Shown: positions 45,128-53,605, counted from the first letter of the stretch. The stretch is DNA of 64,000 bases from Halorhabdus tiamatea SARL4B (GCF_000470655.1 NC_021921.1:806001-870000); one strand, 5' to 3'. Numbers and translations: made by a program. The notes: a model not told the origin generated them from the letters alone.

Positions 45128-47305
45128 ATGTCCAGCGCGCTCGACGACGACACACGTCGCACACTTGCCAGTGGCAGGGAGACGCTGGGAGCGATGCTTC
45201 GGTCGGCCCAGAAGGACCTCCAGAAGGTCTTCATCGCGTTCGTCGTCGGCCTCATGGGCTCGATCTGGATTCTGCGGGTGTACGTCTGGGATCGGCTCAA
45301 GACCGACCTCTTCGCCAACATGAGCGAGAGCGTCCGCGAGGGGACGAACGTCGTCGCGGTGACGCCCTTCGACGTGATCCTCCTGCAGGTGAAAATAGGG
45401 CTCGTCGTCGGCGCGCTGCTGGCGATTCCAACCTTCCTGTTTTTTTCGCGTGATGCACTCAGACAACGCGGGTGGCTCCCCCGGGCCCCGATTGCACGCT
45501 GGAAGATGGTACTTCTCGGGGCCGCGATGGTTCTGTTGTTCGTCGGCGGGATCGCCTACGCCTACACCCTCTTCTTCCCGATCATGTTCAGTTTCCTGGC
45601 GGGCAACGCGATCGAAGCCGGGTTCGTTCCGACCTATCACATCGTCAAGTGGGTCGAGTTCATCGTGTTGCTCTCGCTTTCGTTCGGCATCGCGGCCGAA
45701 CTCCCGCTGGTGATGAGCACGCTCGCGTACGCCGACATCATCCCCTACGAGACCTTCAGGGACAAGTGGAAACACGCCGTCTTCGGGCTGTACGCCGCGG
45801 GGGCACTGTTCACGCCGCCGGAGCCACTGACCCAGATCATGTGGGCGACGCCGCTGGTCGCCCTCTATGCTATCAGCCTCCGAATCACGAAACTCGTCGT
45901 CGGGGCCAAACGGTCACGCGGGCAAGTCGACGTGACGGCGACGCTACGGGCCCGGTGGAACCGGCTGGCTGGAACCGGGATCGCGGCCTTCGCTCTCGTC
46001 TACGGTTTCTTCGCCGCCGGCGGCGTGAGCGCACTCAACGAGGGGCTCGCGATGGCCCCCGGCGACCTCGGACCGCTCCCGGCGATCGGGACAGTCCTGG
46101 GTCTGCCGGACGCCTACGCGGCGGGGCTGGTCGCCGCTATCGTCGCCGTACTCGCGGTCGCTGCGGTGGGCTACCGGGCGGTCGCCGAACAGGTCAACCG
46201 CGAGGCTGGCCTCGCCATGGCGACGATGGGCGACCCGACCGAGATCGACCTCGGAACCCTCGATCGCGCGGGAATCGAGGCCGCGCCACCGGAAGCCTTC
46301 GAGTCCCTCGAGGAACACGAGGCGCTAGGCTACGTCAACGAGGCCCTAGAGGAGGGCGACAACGAGAAGGCGGAACTCATCCTCGAGCGCTACGACGAGG
46401 CAACTGAGCGGACTCAACAACGGGAGGACACAGACGAGGGCGAGGAAGCCGACGAGGGGTCTGGCGTCGTCTCGGAGACGGCGACCGGCGTCGTCGACGC
46501 CTTCACCGAGGAGGAGACCACCGAGGACGACATCGGCGGGTACATGTACGACCTGCGGTTCATCCTCGAATCCATCACTTCGAAGGCCTTCAGGCTGGTC
46601 GCCGTCTTCATGGCCGTGCTCGCCGGCGCGTTCATGTACCTGTACTCGGGCGGAATCAACGAGATCCGGCGTGACTTCCTCCGGCGGTTACCCGAAGACA
46701 TGATCGCCCAGGGAGACATCTCCGTGTTGCACCCTGTCGAGCACCTGGTGTTCGAGATCAAAGTCTCGACGTTGCTCGCGGTCGTCGCGGTGCTACCCGT
46801 GCTGCTGTACTACGTCTGGCCGGCGCTGAAAGAGCGCGGGTGGGCCGCCGGCGACCGGCGGACGTTGCTGGTCTGGGGTGGTTCGCTCGTGGTCGGCATC
46901 GGCCTGGGGAGTTACCTCGGGTATAGCTTCATCGCCCCGCGAGTCATGTCCTGGCTCGCGGCGGACGCGATCGACGCCCACATGGTCGTCCGATATCGGG
47001 TCAACACCTTCGGCTGGCTGATCGTGTTCACGACGGTCGGGATCGGGCTCCTCGCGGAGATCCCCGTCACGATGTTGCTGTTCCACCGCGGCGGGATCGT
47101 CTCCTATGAGAGTATGCGAAGACGGTGGCGCGTCGTCGTCCTCGCGTTTTTCGCACTGGCAGCCGTCGTCACGCCCGGCGGGATGTTCTCGCTGCTGTTA
47201 GTCGGTATTCCGGCCGCCCTGGCGTATCTCCTGGGACTCGGTATCCTCTGGCTGTACACGCTCGGCGGCAGGCGGAAGGGGCCGCTGACGCCGGCGGCAG
47301 GTTGA
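45128..47305 (+). CDS. tatC: Double TatC fusion protein (TatCt type)
   Basis: Haloarchaeal TatC with two TatC domains in one chain (725 residues). The first core has LQKVFIAFVVGLMGSIWILR, LLQVKIGLVVGALLAIPTFL and PEPLTQIMWATPLVALY; after a long acidic linker (about 350-480) a second core follows with VFEIKVSTLLAVVAVLPVLL, GYSFIAPRVM and VTPGGMFSLLLVGIPAALAY. About 14 hydrophobic helices in all. Start at MSSALDDDTRR is preferred; a start 45 bases earlier (MNKLITASS) cannot be excluded. The spacer to the divergent tatC holds AT-rich sequence at about 45083-45096, a shared promoter. Confidence 0.93.
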   Translation: MSSALDDDTRRTLASGRETLGAMLRSAQKDLQKVFIAFVVGLMGSIWILRVYVWDRLKTDLFANMSESVREGTNVVAVTPFDVILLQVKIGLVVGALLAIPTFLFFSRDALRQRGWLPRAPIARWKMVLLGAAMVLLFVGGIAYAYTLFFPIMFSFLAGNAIEAGFVPTYHIVKWVEFIVLLSLSFGIAAELPLVMSTLAYADIIPYETFRDKWKHAVFGLYAAGALFTPPEPLTQIMWATPLVALYAISLRITKLVVGAKRSRGQVDVTATLRARWNRLAGTGIAAFALVYGFFAAGGVSALNEGLAMAPGDLGPLPAIGTVLGLPDAYAAGLVAAIVAVLAVAAVGYRAVAEQVNREAGLAMATMGDPTEIDLGTLDRAGIEAAPPEAFESLEEHEALGYVNEALEEGDNEKAELILERYDEATERTQQREDTDEGEEADEGSGVVSETATGVVDAFTEEETTEDDIGGYMYDLRFILESITSKAFRLVAVFMAVLAGAFMYLYSGGINEIRRDFLRRLPEDMIAQGDISVLHPVEHLVFEIKVSTLLAVVAVLPVLLYYVWPALKERGWAAGDRRTLLVWGGSLVVGIGLGSYLGYSFIAPRVMSWLAADAIDAHMVVRYRVNTFGWLIVFTTVGIGLLAEIPVTMLLFHRGGIVSYESMRRRWRVVVLAFFALAAVVTPGGMFSLLLVGIPAALAYLLGLGILWLYTLGGRRKGPLTPAAG

Positions 47306-47449
47306 TTCCCTGAGGCTCCGGGATCGTCTTCGACAGGACACAGGCTCGAAGGGCAGAAAAGACGACTCCAACTGGCGTGTCCGGTCGATCCTCCCCCCGC
47401 GTGTCACCGGCGCTGCCTACTGCCGACAACGGAATCCGAGTCTGAAGGC

Positions 47450-48016
47450 TCACATAGCCTCCGACGGGACTTCAGCGAGTCGCCCCTCGACGAACGCGGC
47501 GAAGTCATCGGTGAACGCCTCGACCTCGCTCCAGTCGGTGTACTCGTGGTCTCGTGAGGTGTCCGTGTCCCCGGTCGACCGCTTTGCGATCTGCTTCATC
47601 AGCAATCGCTTGAGAAAGCCGTACTTCGAGTACCGCAACGCCCCACCGAACAGTCCGACACGATCGGGATGGAAATCAGTCGCTTCCTCGAAGGCCTCGA
47701 CGTAGCCCGCGGCCTCTGCTCGCCGGTCCGGGTCGTCGGTGGCCGACGGCAGCGACACCTGGAAGAAACCTGTCGGGAGACTGCCGAGCGTGTCACGGTG
47801 CTCGCTGACGAACCGTTTCACGCCAGCGTGATGACTCCCGACGTGGATCGACGACCCGATCAGGACCGCGTCGTACCCAGTCGGATCGACCGCAGTCGCC
47901 GCCACGTTCCGGACTGGTGCCCGGTGGCCGCGTTCGGTGAGTCGGTCGCCGATCCGCTCGGCGATCTTTTCTGTCTGTCCCTCTGTCGTGCCGTAACACA
48001 CGAGGATTGTTGGCAT
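47450..48016 (-). CDS. Flavodoxin-domain protein, HemG-like
   Basis: A 188-residue flavodoxin-fold protein related to menaquinone-dependent protoporphyrinogen oxidase. The FMN phosphate loop is CYGTTEGQTEKIAERI at about residue 6-21, the next contact YDAVLIGSSIHVGSHHAGVKR, and FFQVSLPSA and GLFGGALRYSKYGFLKRLLMKQIA match HemG. Start is MPTILVCYG; the frame extends 6 codons upstream. Either heme synthesis or general flavoprotein electron transfer is plausible. Confidence 0.9.
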   Translation of the reverse strand: MPTILVCYGTTEGQTEKIAERIGDRLTERGHRAPVRNVAATAVDPTGYDAVLIGSSIHVGSHHAGVKRFVSEHRDTLGSLPTGFFQVSLPSATDDPDRRAEAAGYVEAFEEATDFHPDRVGLFGGALRYSKYGFLKRLLMKQIAKRSTGDTDTSRDHEYTDWSEVEAFTDDFAAFVEGRLAEVPSEAM

Positions 48017-48114
48017 AGGTAGATGTACGTCCACCGGGAGTAAATAGTTGTCTAAATGACGAGTTTCGGCGACGGAATCGCGACGCTAAAGTATTACCGA
48101 GAGAAGTCCCCAGT

Positions 48115-48291
48115 ATGCCCAAGATAAGTGTCGAAGTGCCCCAGGAGTTGCTCGGGGACTTAGACGATCACGTCGGCGAGGAGGGAAAGTTCGTCAACCG
48201 ATCGGAGGCGATCCGGGCGTCGATCCGGAAGACGCTGGATCTACTCGACGAGATCGACGAGCGCCAGGGGAGGCAGACCGATGAGCGCTGA
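48115..48291 (+). CDS. Ribbon-helix-helix (CopG-like) regulator
   Basis: A 58-residue frame from ATG 48115 to TGA 48291. MPKISVEVPQELLGDLDDHV begins the DNA-binding ribbon, and GKFVNRSEAIRASIRKTLD forms the helix-turn-helix core. The stop overlaps the next gene, which starts at 48281 inside the last codons (11-base overlap). It probably regulates itself and the downstream queuosine-precursor transporter. Confidence 0.85.
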   Translation: MPKISVEVPQELLGDLDDHVGEEGKFVNRSEAIRASIRKTLDLLDEIDERQGRQTDER

Positions 48292-48985
48292 GCGGTCAGC
48301 GACGCCGTTACCGCTTGCCCGTCTCGGCCTGATCGGAATCTTCGTGACGGCGCTGATCACCTCACAGGTGACCGCAAGCAAGCTCGTCGGCATCGACATG
48401 CCGTTCTCGATTCCGCTCGCGGGGTCGACGCTGATCGTCCCCGCGGCCGCCTTCGCCTACGCGGTGACGTTCTTCGCCTCGGACTGTTATGCCGAACTCT
48501 ACGGCCGCAGCGAGGCGACCAAACTGGTCAACGTCGCCTTCGCGATGAACTTCGTCCTGCTGGGGCTGGTGTGGCTCGCGATCGAGGCCCCCGTCTTCGT
48601 CGGCTCGCCGGTCGACCAGTCACCGTTCGCTAGCGTGCTGGGATCGAGTACGGGTGTCGTCGCCGGGAGCATGCTCGCCTATCTCGTCAGCCAGAACCTC
48701 GACGTCTTCACGTTCCACTGGCTGCGGGACCGCACCGACGGCCGGCTGCTGTGGCTGCGCAACGTCGGGTCGACGGCGACCAGCCAGTTCATCGACACGA
48801 TCATCTTCATCACCGTCGCCTTCATCCTCTTCCAGGGGATGCCGCTGGGTGACGCCGCCGGGCTGATCGTCGGCCAGTACCTCGTCAAGATCGGCGTCGC
48901 AGTGTTCGACACGCCGTTCGTCTATGCGGTCGTCGGGCTCGTGAGGAATCGCGAAGTGGGCGCGAGCGTCGTCCCGAGTGACTGA
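48281..48985 (+). CDS. Queuosine/archaeosine precursor transporter (QPTR, VUT family)
   Basis: An integral membrane protein of 234 residues importing a deazaguanine precursor (preQ0/preQ1) for tRNA modification. Family blocks are TALITSQVTASKLVGIDMPF, PAAAFAYAVTFFASDCYAELYG, LAYLVSQNLDVFTFHWLR and LRNVGSTATSQFIDTIIFIT. Six or seven hydrophobic helices are evident. It begins within the RHH gene by 11 bases, so translation is coupled. In archaea the end product is archaeosine. Confidence 0.94.
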   Translation: MSAERSATPLPLARLGLIGIFVTALITSQVTASKLVGIDMPFSIPLAGSTLIVPAAAFAYAVTFFASDCYAELYGRSEATKLVNVAFAMNFVLLGLVWLAIEAPVFVGSPVDQSPFASVLGSSTGVVAGSMLAYLVSQNLDVFTFHWLRDRTDGRLLWLRNVGSTATSQFIDTIIFITVAFILFQGMPLGDAAGLIVGQYLVKIGVAVFDTPFVYAVVGLVRNREVGASVVPSD

Positions 48986-49000
48986 TCGCTTTCACGGCAT

Positions 49001-49393
49001 CTACGAGTAGGCGTCGTTGAATTCACGTTCGCGACGCATCAGCTCCTCGACGCCATACTCGAGAATACCACGACCCATCGCTGTCGGTCGGTAGTAAGTG
49101 AAAAAGCCCTGGCTGTCGGCAGTCCGTCGCTTTCGTCTGTCGACGAGCCCGACATCCACCAGTTCGTCGAGATGATAGTGGAAATTCCCGGGTTCGACAT
49201 CGACCGTCGACTTGAGATCGGAGGCACTCAGCTCGTCGTTTGCAACGAGCGCACGCAGGATCCGAAACCGCGTCGAGTGACCGATCGCCCGCTGCATCGC
49301 GAGGTACTCCTCGAGCGTCAGTCCACTCTCTTCCGGCAGCGGTGGCTCAGGTTGACGAACCTCGTCTGTCCGGTGGCGATCGGTCTCTGACAT
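49001..49393 (-). CDS. ArsR-like winged-helix regulator
   Basis: A 130-residue DNA-binding protein. The wHTH is at about 30-105: HSTRFRILRALVANDELSAS, recognition helix EPGNFHYHLDELVDVGLVDR, and the wing RRTADSQGFFTYYRPTAMGR. Metal-binding cysteines are absent. It is divergent from the next gene and may control it. Ligand unknown. Confidence 0.88.
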   Translation of the reverse strand: MSETDRHRTDEVRQPEPPLPEESGLTLEEYLAMQRAIGHSTRFRILRALVANDELSASDLKSTVDVEPGNFHYHLDELVDVGLVDRRKRRTADSQGFFTYYRPTAMGRGILEYGVEELMRREREFNDAYS

Positions 49394-49470
49394 CTAGGAC
49401 ACTCACTTCGAACAATCGAATGCCACGTACTTAGTCGTTCTTGACTGGAATATTCTTGAAAAGGCCAATG

Positions 49471-49480
49471 TTTATATACC
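49471..49480 (+). promoter_or_regulatory. TATA box for the 222-residue gene
   Basis: TTTATATACC sits 24 to 33 bases before the ATG at 49504, giving a leaderless transcript. This selects MRQRIIDNLP as the start over the longer frame from 49441. Confidence 0.65.
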
Positions 49481-49503
49481 GTCGTTCAGAACTCGTAACA
49501 CGA

Positions 49504-50172
49504 ATGCGGCAGCGAATCATCGACAATCTCCCACGTGCTGTCGGTGACTCAGATGGACACACCCCAGTGAGGCGAGAACAGTTTCTCGTCTATCTGATGG
49601 GACCGTACCGAACGTTCGAGGTCGATGCGCTGCTGCCAGCGGACGCCGACGTCGAAACCGATGCCCCGTCGTTTGCCACGTGGGACGAGAACAGCGGCGA
49701 ATACGCCGAAGATGAGGTCTTGCGGTTACTCGAAGAGACACGAGACTGTCTCCGTGAGCGTGGCTTCAACGCGTTTCTCGCCATTGACGTCGGAATCCCA
49801 CTCGATGAAATGGATGCGGCGACACAGAGTATCGCCTTTGCGCGAGCGAGCAATGCGACAGTTTTCATCGCTCCCCAGGTCGGCGACAATCTCGGCGTCG
49901 GAATCGAGATCGGGAGCGTTCTCGAAGATTTGCTGTCGACGGATGGTATGCATGGACCTGCAACAGATGCGATTCCACCGGAGCGAACGCGACGGATCAT
50001 GGTCGCGACCGAACCATCAGTGCGGAGTGCGATGCTCGGATCCGTGCACGCTCGCTGGGACGCCAGCGTCCGAACGTTTACTGACGGTGTCGACTGTTGT
50101 CGACTCTGTGCACAGTTTTGCACCCACATCCAAAACGAGGAACTCCACGGCTCGCTCGATCGTCTCGACTGA
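49504..50172 (+). CDS. Unknown protein, nucleoside-deoxyribosyltransferase-like fold
   Basis: A 222-residue protein that I do not firmly recognise. After a short helix, FLVYLMGPYRTFEVDALLPA resembles the first strand-loop of nucleoside deoxyribosyltransferase or related TIR/STIR-like folds. SIAFARASNATVFIAPQVGD followed by NLGVGIEIGSVLEDLL gives the second motif, where the Glu of GIEIG matches the catalytic Glu position of that family. The C-terminus has a Cys-rich DCCRLCAQFC patch, perhaps metal-binding. The strict TATA-ATG spacing supports a real gene. Function is inferred only at fold level. Confidence 0.75.
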   Translation: MRQRIIDNLPRAVGDSDGHTPVRREQFLVYLMGPYRTFEVDALLPADADVETDAPSFATWDENSGEYAEDEVLRLLEETRDCLRERGFNAFLAIDVGIPLDEMDAATQSIAFARASNATVFIAPQVGDNLGVGIEIGSVLEDLLSTDGMHGPATDAIPPERTRRIMVATEPSVRSAMLGSVHARWDASVRTFTDGVDCCRLCAQFCTHIQNEELHGSLDRLD

Positions 50173-50271
50173 ACCTGTGTCAGTCTACCGAATTGTTGTC
50201 CGGGGCGGATTTGACTCCGCTTGACGTGATATCGGCATCGACGAAAACGCTGACCTACCGCTACCCGTGGA

Positions 50272-50871
50272 TCACTCGTTGACGATCGCCGTCTCGAAGC
50301 CGCCCGCCGACCCGGAGACACCGGCTGCACAGACCGCGTGTTCGAACTCGTGGTCGTAGACTTCCCGTGCTGCACCCGCGGCGTCATTCGCCCCGAGATC
50401 GAACGGAACTGGATCGTCGCGCTCGTAGGTCGCCACGAGCGTCGGTTCGTCGACGGCCTCGACGAGTAGCGCATCTCGACGGACGATCCCGATGGCTGCG
50501 CCGGCTTCGCCAGCCGTCGGGTCGTCCTCGCTGACGCCGACGATGCCGGCGATCCGGGGCGTGTCGTAGTCGTCCTTCTCGAAATCCAGCGCGTTGAGGG
50601 GCTCAGCCAGCGCGTCCCGGGCCGGGGTTCCGAGCGCGAGTTTCTCGGCGATGGGATCGACATGAGAACCGTTGCCGATCACCGCGCCGCGCTCTGTTAG
50701 CCGGACCGCATTATACGAGATGTAGGGGTTGTCCGTCTCCGGGGCCTCGGCCGTCGGCGCGACGGTGATCGTCCCGTCACGATCGACGGCCTTGCGGTTG
50801 GGAAACGAGCGAGAGGAGACGCGATACGCGCCGACCTCCGGGGCCACGACGACGAATCGTCCGACGTACAT
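50272..50871 (-). CDS. purO: Archaeal IMP cyclohydrolase PurO
   Basis: The last step of purine synthesis, closing FAICAR to IMP, done in archaea by PurO rather than bifunctional PurH. Typical features are the start MYVGRFVVV, the block [36 protein letters not shown] and the ending FETAIVNE. The 199 residues match the family. Confidence 0.93.
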   Translation of the reverse strand: MYVGRFVVVAPEVGAYRVSSRSFPNRKAVDRDGTITVAPTAEAPETDNPYISYNAVRLTERGAVIGNGSHVDPIAEKLALGTPARDALAEPLNALDFEKDDYDTPRIAGIVGVSEDDPTAGEAGAAIGIVRRDALLVEAVDEPTLVATYERDDPVPFDLGANDAAGAAREVYDHEFEHAVCAAGVSGSAGGFETAIVNE

Positions 50872-50979
50872 GTTCTCTCCTGTGACGCAGACCGGAAAGT
50901 AGGTGTCGGTTTCCGGGATCAGGAGCCAGTCGTAGCCGACCCGGTGGCGTTATCCGGGCCGACCCCCTCCACTCGACCG

Positions 50980-51744
50980 ATGACGAGCAGCCTGGACAGC
51001 GAAATCGTCGGGACCGAGGCCGCCGCCGAGCGCCGCGACGAAGTGGTCGCCGCAGTCACCGAACACGCCGGCCGGATCGCCCGCGAACTCGCCCGATTGC
51101 AGGGTGGCGATTACGGCCAGGCGGACTTCGAGACCGACGCCGGAACCTGGACGCTGAAGTACGAGGCCGGCGACGTCCAGTACCTCCGCTTTGCCGGCCG
51201 GGGCGCGGACGTCTACGTCGTCTCGACCCAGCAACCCCCTGAACCGGACGCCCTCGCCACCGCGATGGCCGACTACGACGCGTTCGTGGCGGCGTTCAAC
51301 GAACACGTCTGCTCGCTCGCGGGCGTGCTCGACGACGTTGGCAGTGACTTCCCCGCTGTGGAATCGGTCGACGCGCTGGTCGCGGAGCGCGAACGTATCC
51401 TCGGGCAGATGCGGGAGGCGACCGACGCCATGGCCCGCCAGCTCCAGCGCTACGAGGGCGGCGACTACGGGACGTTTGCAACGCGGGTGACCGACGGTGG
51501 TGATGCCGCTGGATCGAGCCGAAGCCGTTCGACCAGCGGCTCCCGGTGGGAGCTCAAGTGGGAGGACGGCCGGACCAGCTACCTCCGGGTCGGCGGCGAG
51601 GGCGGGATCTACCTCCTCTCGCAATATCAGCCCCCATCCGCACGAGACCTGCGTGCCCACGCGCCGGACTTCCCGGGATTCGTCGCGGCGTTCAACGAGG
51701 AGATCGCCGCGGAATCCGACTCCCTCGAAGACGTCTCGTTATAG
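50980..51744 (+). CDS. Haloarchaeal protein with two homologous halves, unknown function
   Basis: A 254-residue soluble acidic protein built of two copies of one domain. Half one has RIARELARLQGGDYGQ, WTLKYEAGDVQYLRF, VYVVSTQQPPEP and FVAAFNEHV; half two has AMARQLQRYEGGDYGT, WELKWEDGRTSYLRV, IYLLSQYQPPSA and FVAAFNEEI. A helical region of about 40 residues links them. No family name comes to mind. The start at MTSSLDSEIVG is used because upstream frame text is proline-rich. Confidence 0.75.
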   Translation: MTSSLDSEIVGTEAAAERRDEVVAAVTEHAGRIARELARLQGGDYGQADFETDAGTWTLKYEAGDVQYLRFAGRGADVYVVSTQQPPEPDALATAMADYDAFVAAFNEHVCSLAGVLDDVGSDFPAVESVDALVAERERILGQMREATDAMARQLQRYEGGDYGTFATRVTDGGDAAGSSRSRSTSGSRWELKWEDGRTSYLRVGGEGGIYLLSQYQPPSARDLRAHAPDFPGFVAAFNEEIAAESDSLEDVSL

Positions 51745-51882
51745 CTCGTTTGCGCTGAACCCGATCGTCTCGAGATCGCTTTCGGCGTAGACGAGTCGCC
51801 GGCCGGCGACGTCGACGGTCAACCGAAGGTCGGGGCGCTCGTGGAGGCCGTCGCCAGCGTCGACAGTTGTATTGCGTTTCAT
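51739..51882 (-). CDS. Small acidic protein, 47 residues
   Basis: An open frame from ATG 51882 to TAA 51739 encodes MKRNTTVDAGDGLHERPDLR followed by LTVDVAGRRLVYAESDLETI and GFSANEL. Third positions are GC-biased as in other genes, and the pattern of strands is protein-like. It overlaps the end of the 50980 gene by 6 bases, tail to tail. A GTGGTA/TACCAC hairpin and a TATA-like TTATAAAT (complement at 51940-51948) precede the start. Function unknown. Confidence 0.6.
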   Translation of the reverse strand: MKRNTTVDAGDGLHERPDLRLTVDVAGRRLVYAESDLETIGFSANEL

Positions 51883-51890
51883 ACCGAGAA

Positions 51891-51907
51891 GTGGTAGGAG
51901 ATACCAC
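51891..51907 (-). promoter_or_regulatory. Inverted repeat before the 47-residue gene
   Basis: GTGGTA at 51891-51896 and TACCAC at 51902-51907 form a 6-base stem around GGAGA. On the minus strand it begins 9 bases before the ATG, so it is either an operator or a small leader hairpin. Confidence 0.4.
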
Positions 51908-51979
51908 CAGATACCATCTCCGTCGAACTACTCCGGCATTTATAACGAACACACGGACGCATCACCAGGCCGTTGGCGC

Positions 51980-52693
51980 TCACTCGGTTTCCGTGGCGTC
52001 GGCGGCCGCGTCGGCGACGAGACTCCCGACGACGTGGCCCAGCGCCCGTCGAAGTCGGACCGACATCGTCGATTCGGAGACGTCGAAGCGCTCGGCGAGT
52101 TCAGCGAGAGAAGTCTCCCGGGGAACCTCGAAGTAGCCCGCCTCGAAGGCAGTAGCCAGCACCTCGAAGGCGTCGCGTTCGACGGGCACGGCCATCTCGC
52201 CGACCGGGTCGCTCGCTTCGAAGACGCGAGCGAGCCGGCAGTCGATGTCTTCTTCGGCACAGAACGCCAGAAATTCGCGGATCGACGCGCGATCGGTCGT
52301 CCGGATGCGGACGCGCCAGCCGTCCGCGGTCGAGCGGAGGTCGAGCAGTTCGTCGCCGAAGCTGGCGACGTGTTCGGTCAGCACCGGGACGTCCGGCGCG
52401 ATCGTCAGCCGGTAGGTCCGCCGGTCGCCGTAGGCCGCGAACACCTCGCTATCGGCGACGGTCGGATCCGCGGCGAGAGCGTCCTCGAAGGCCTCGAAAT
52501 CGGCGGTCAGGACCGTCACCTGAAACCAGGTGGAACCCTCGTGGGAGACCGGCAACCGCTCGGCGTAGACGGTGGCGTCAAGATCGCTCGCGAGCGTCGG
52601 CCCGAGGACGACCCGTGGGGAGACGACGTCGAGTTCCGCGATGATGGTCTGGCGATCCACGCGTCCACGTAGGACAGCGAATAGTATGCGCAT
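51980..52693 (-). CDS. Bat-like HTH transcriptional regulator
   Basis: A 237-residue regulator of the haloarchaeal bacterio-opsin-activator type. The N-terminal region (to about 150) is a sensor-like beta/alpha part, and the C-terminal HTH_10 domain at about 170-225 carries FEVLATAFEAGYFEVPRETS and LAELAERFDVSESTMSVRLR. Starts with MRILFAVLRGR, leaving a longer Arg-rich open frame unlikely. Target genes unknown; it is divergent from the HNH gene. Confidence 0.88.
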   Translation of the reverse strand: MRILFAVLRGRVDRQTIIAELDVVSPRVVLGPTLASDLDATVYAERLPVSHEGSTWFQVTVLTADFEAFEDALAADPTVADSEVFAAYGDRRTYRLTIAPDVPVLTEHVASFGDELLDLRSTADGWRVRIRTTDRASIREFLAFCAEEDIDCRLARVFEASDPVGEMAVPVERDAFEVLATAFEAGYFEVPRETSLAELAERFDVSESTMSVRLRRALGHVVGSLVADAAADATETE

Positions 52694-52736
52694 TTCGGCC
52701 CGCGGCTTTTTATGGGAAAACGCACGGAGCCAACGT

Positions 52737-53327
52737 ATGGCGAGCCGGGGCGACTGTATCCGCGCGATCCGGGAGGCGGCCAAGCGTCTCGGGAAATCCC
52801 CGACGAAAGTCGAGTACGAGACGCTCGGACTGACGCCGTCGGCGTCGACGATACTCCGGATCGTCGGTGGGTGGAACGCGGCGAAAGAAGCGGCAGGACT
52901 GACGACGTACGAGCAAGGGGAGAACGGCGGGCCTGACGTCCAGCCCAAGCCGGACTGGGTCGAACTCCCACCCGAGAAGGACTGGGAAAAGTTGTCCGGG
53001 AACATGCGATGGTACTACAAGAATCGGGAGCGGGACATCGCCAAGAAGGACCGCCGGCGTGAACGACTTCGCGGGTGGTTACACGACTACAAAGCCGAAC
53101 ACTGTCGTTGCCAGCGCTGTGGCGAAGGCGATCCGGCGGCGCTCGATTTTCATCACGTAAACGCAGACAAGAAAACACTCGGCGTCTCGAGGATGGTCAT
53201 CAACGGATACGCGAAAGAGAAGATCGAAGACGAGATCGATCGCTGTCGAGTACTGTGTGCCAACTGTCATCGGAAGGAACACTACGAGATCCCCGAACTT
53301 GCGGATTCGGCGGTTGGGAACGAGTGA
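52737..53327 (+). CDS. HNH endonuclease with homing-endonuclease-associated repeat
   Basis: A 196-residue putative DNA nuclease. The first 60 residues (CIRAIREAAKRLGKSPTKVE, then STILRIVGGWNAAKEAAGL) match the helical repeat found beside homing endonucleases. The HNH part has HCRCQRCGEGDPAALDFHHV and CRVLCANCHRKEH: two CxxC zinc ligands and the catalytic His. It precedes tRNA-Gln by about 60 bases, a typical place for mobile genes. Confidence 0.88.
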   Translation: MASRGDCIRAIREAAKRLGKSPTKVEYETLGLTPSASTILRIVGGWNAAKEAAGLTTYEQGENGGPDVQPKPDWVELPPEKDWEKLSGNMRWYYKNRERDIAKKDRRRERLRGWLHDYKAEHCRCQRCGEGDPAALDFHHVNADKKTLGVSRMVINGYAKEKIEDEIDRCRVLCANCHRKEHYEIPELADSAVGNE

Positions 53328-53386
53328 CAGGTCTGTGCTAAAGCGACAGTGTTTAGTTGTGGAACCGCCAGACTTCGAGTACACGC

Positions 53387-53459
53387 AGTCCTGTGGTGTA
53401 GTGGCCAATCATGAGGGCTTCTGGGGCCCTCGACGGAGGTTCGAATCCTCCCAGGACTA
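53387..53459 (+). tRNA. tRNA-Gln (CTG anticodon)
   Basis: Acceptor arms AGTCCTG (53387-53393) and CAGGACT (53452-53458) pair, with discriminator A at 53459. The anticodon arm is AGGGC-TTCTGGG-GCCCT, giving anticodon CTG, and the T arm is GGAGG-TTCGAAT-CCTCC. The D-loop text AGTGGCCAAT is usual for haloarchaeal tRNA-Gln. No CCA and no intron are encoded. The 3' part is copied downstream at 53590-53605. Confidence 0.94.
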
Positions 53460-53605
53460 TTTTGCGACGAACAAACTCGTGAGTCGCAAATATTTCTGAG
53501 ATTCGAACCCCGGAGCGCGAGCGAGGCGAGACGCGCCCGACGGGAGCGTCTCGGAGGCGAGCGGTGCAACCGCGAGCGAGCTTTCAGACGGTTCGAATCC
53601 TCCCA
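53438..53605. repeat. Direct repeat of the tRNA-Gln 3' end, candidate attachment site
   Basis: GGTTCGAATCCTCCCA in the T arm (53438-53453) is repeated exactly at 53590-53605, preceded in both copies by GACG-like text. The 136 bases between have a TTTGCGAC/GTCGCAAA hairpin and GC-rich stems but no gene. This pattern is left by integrases that use tRNA 3' ends. Confidence 0.55.
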
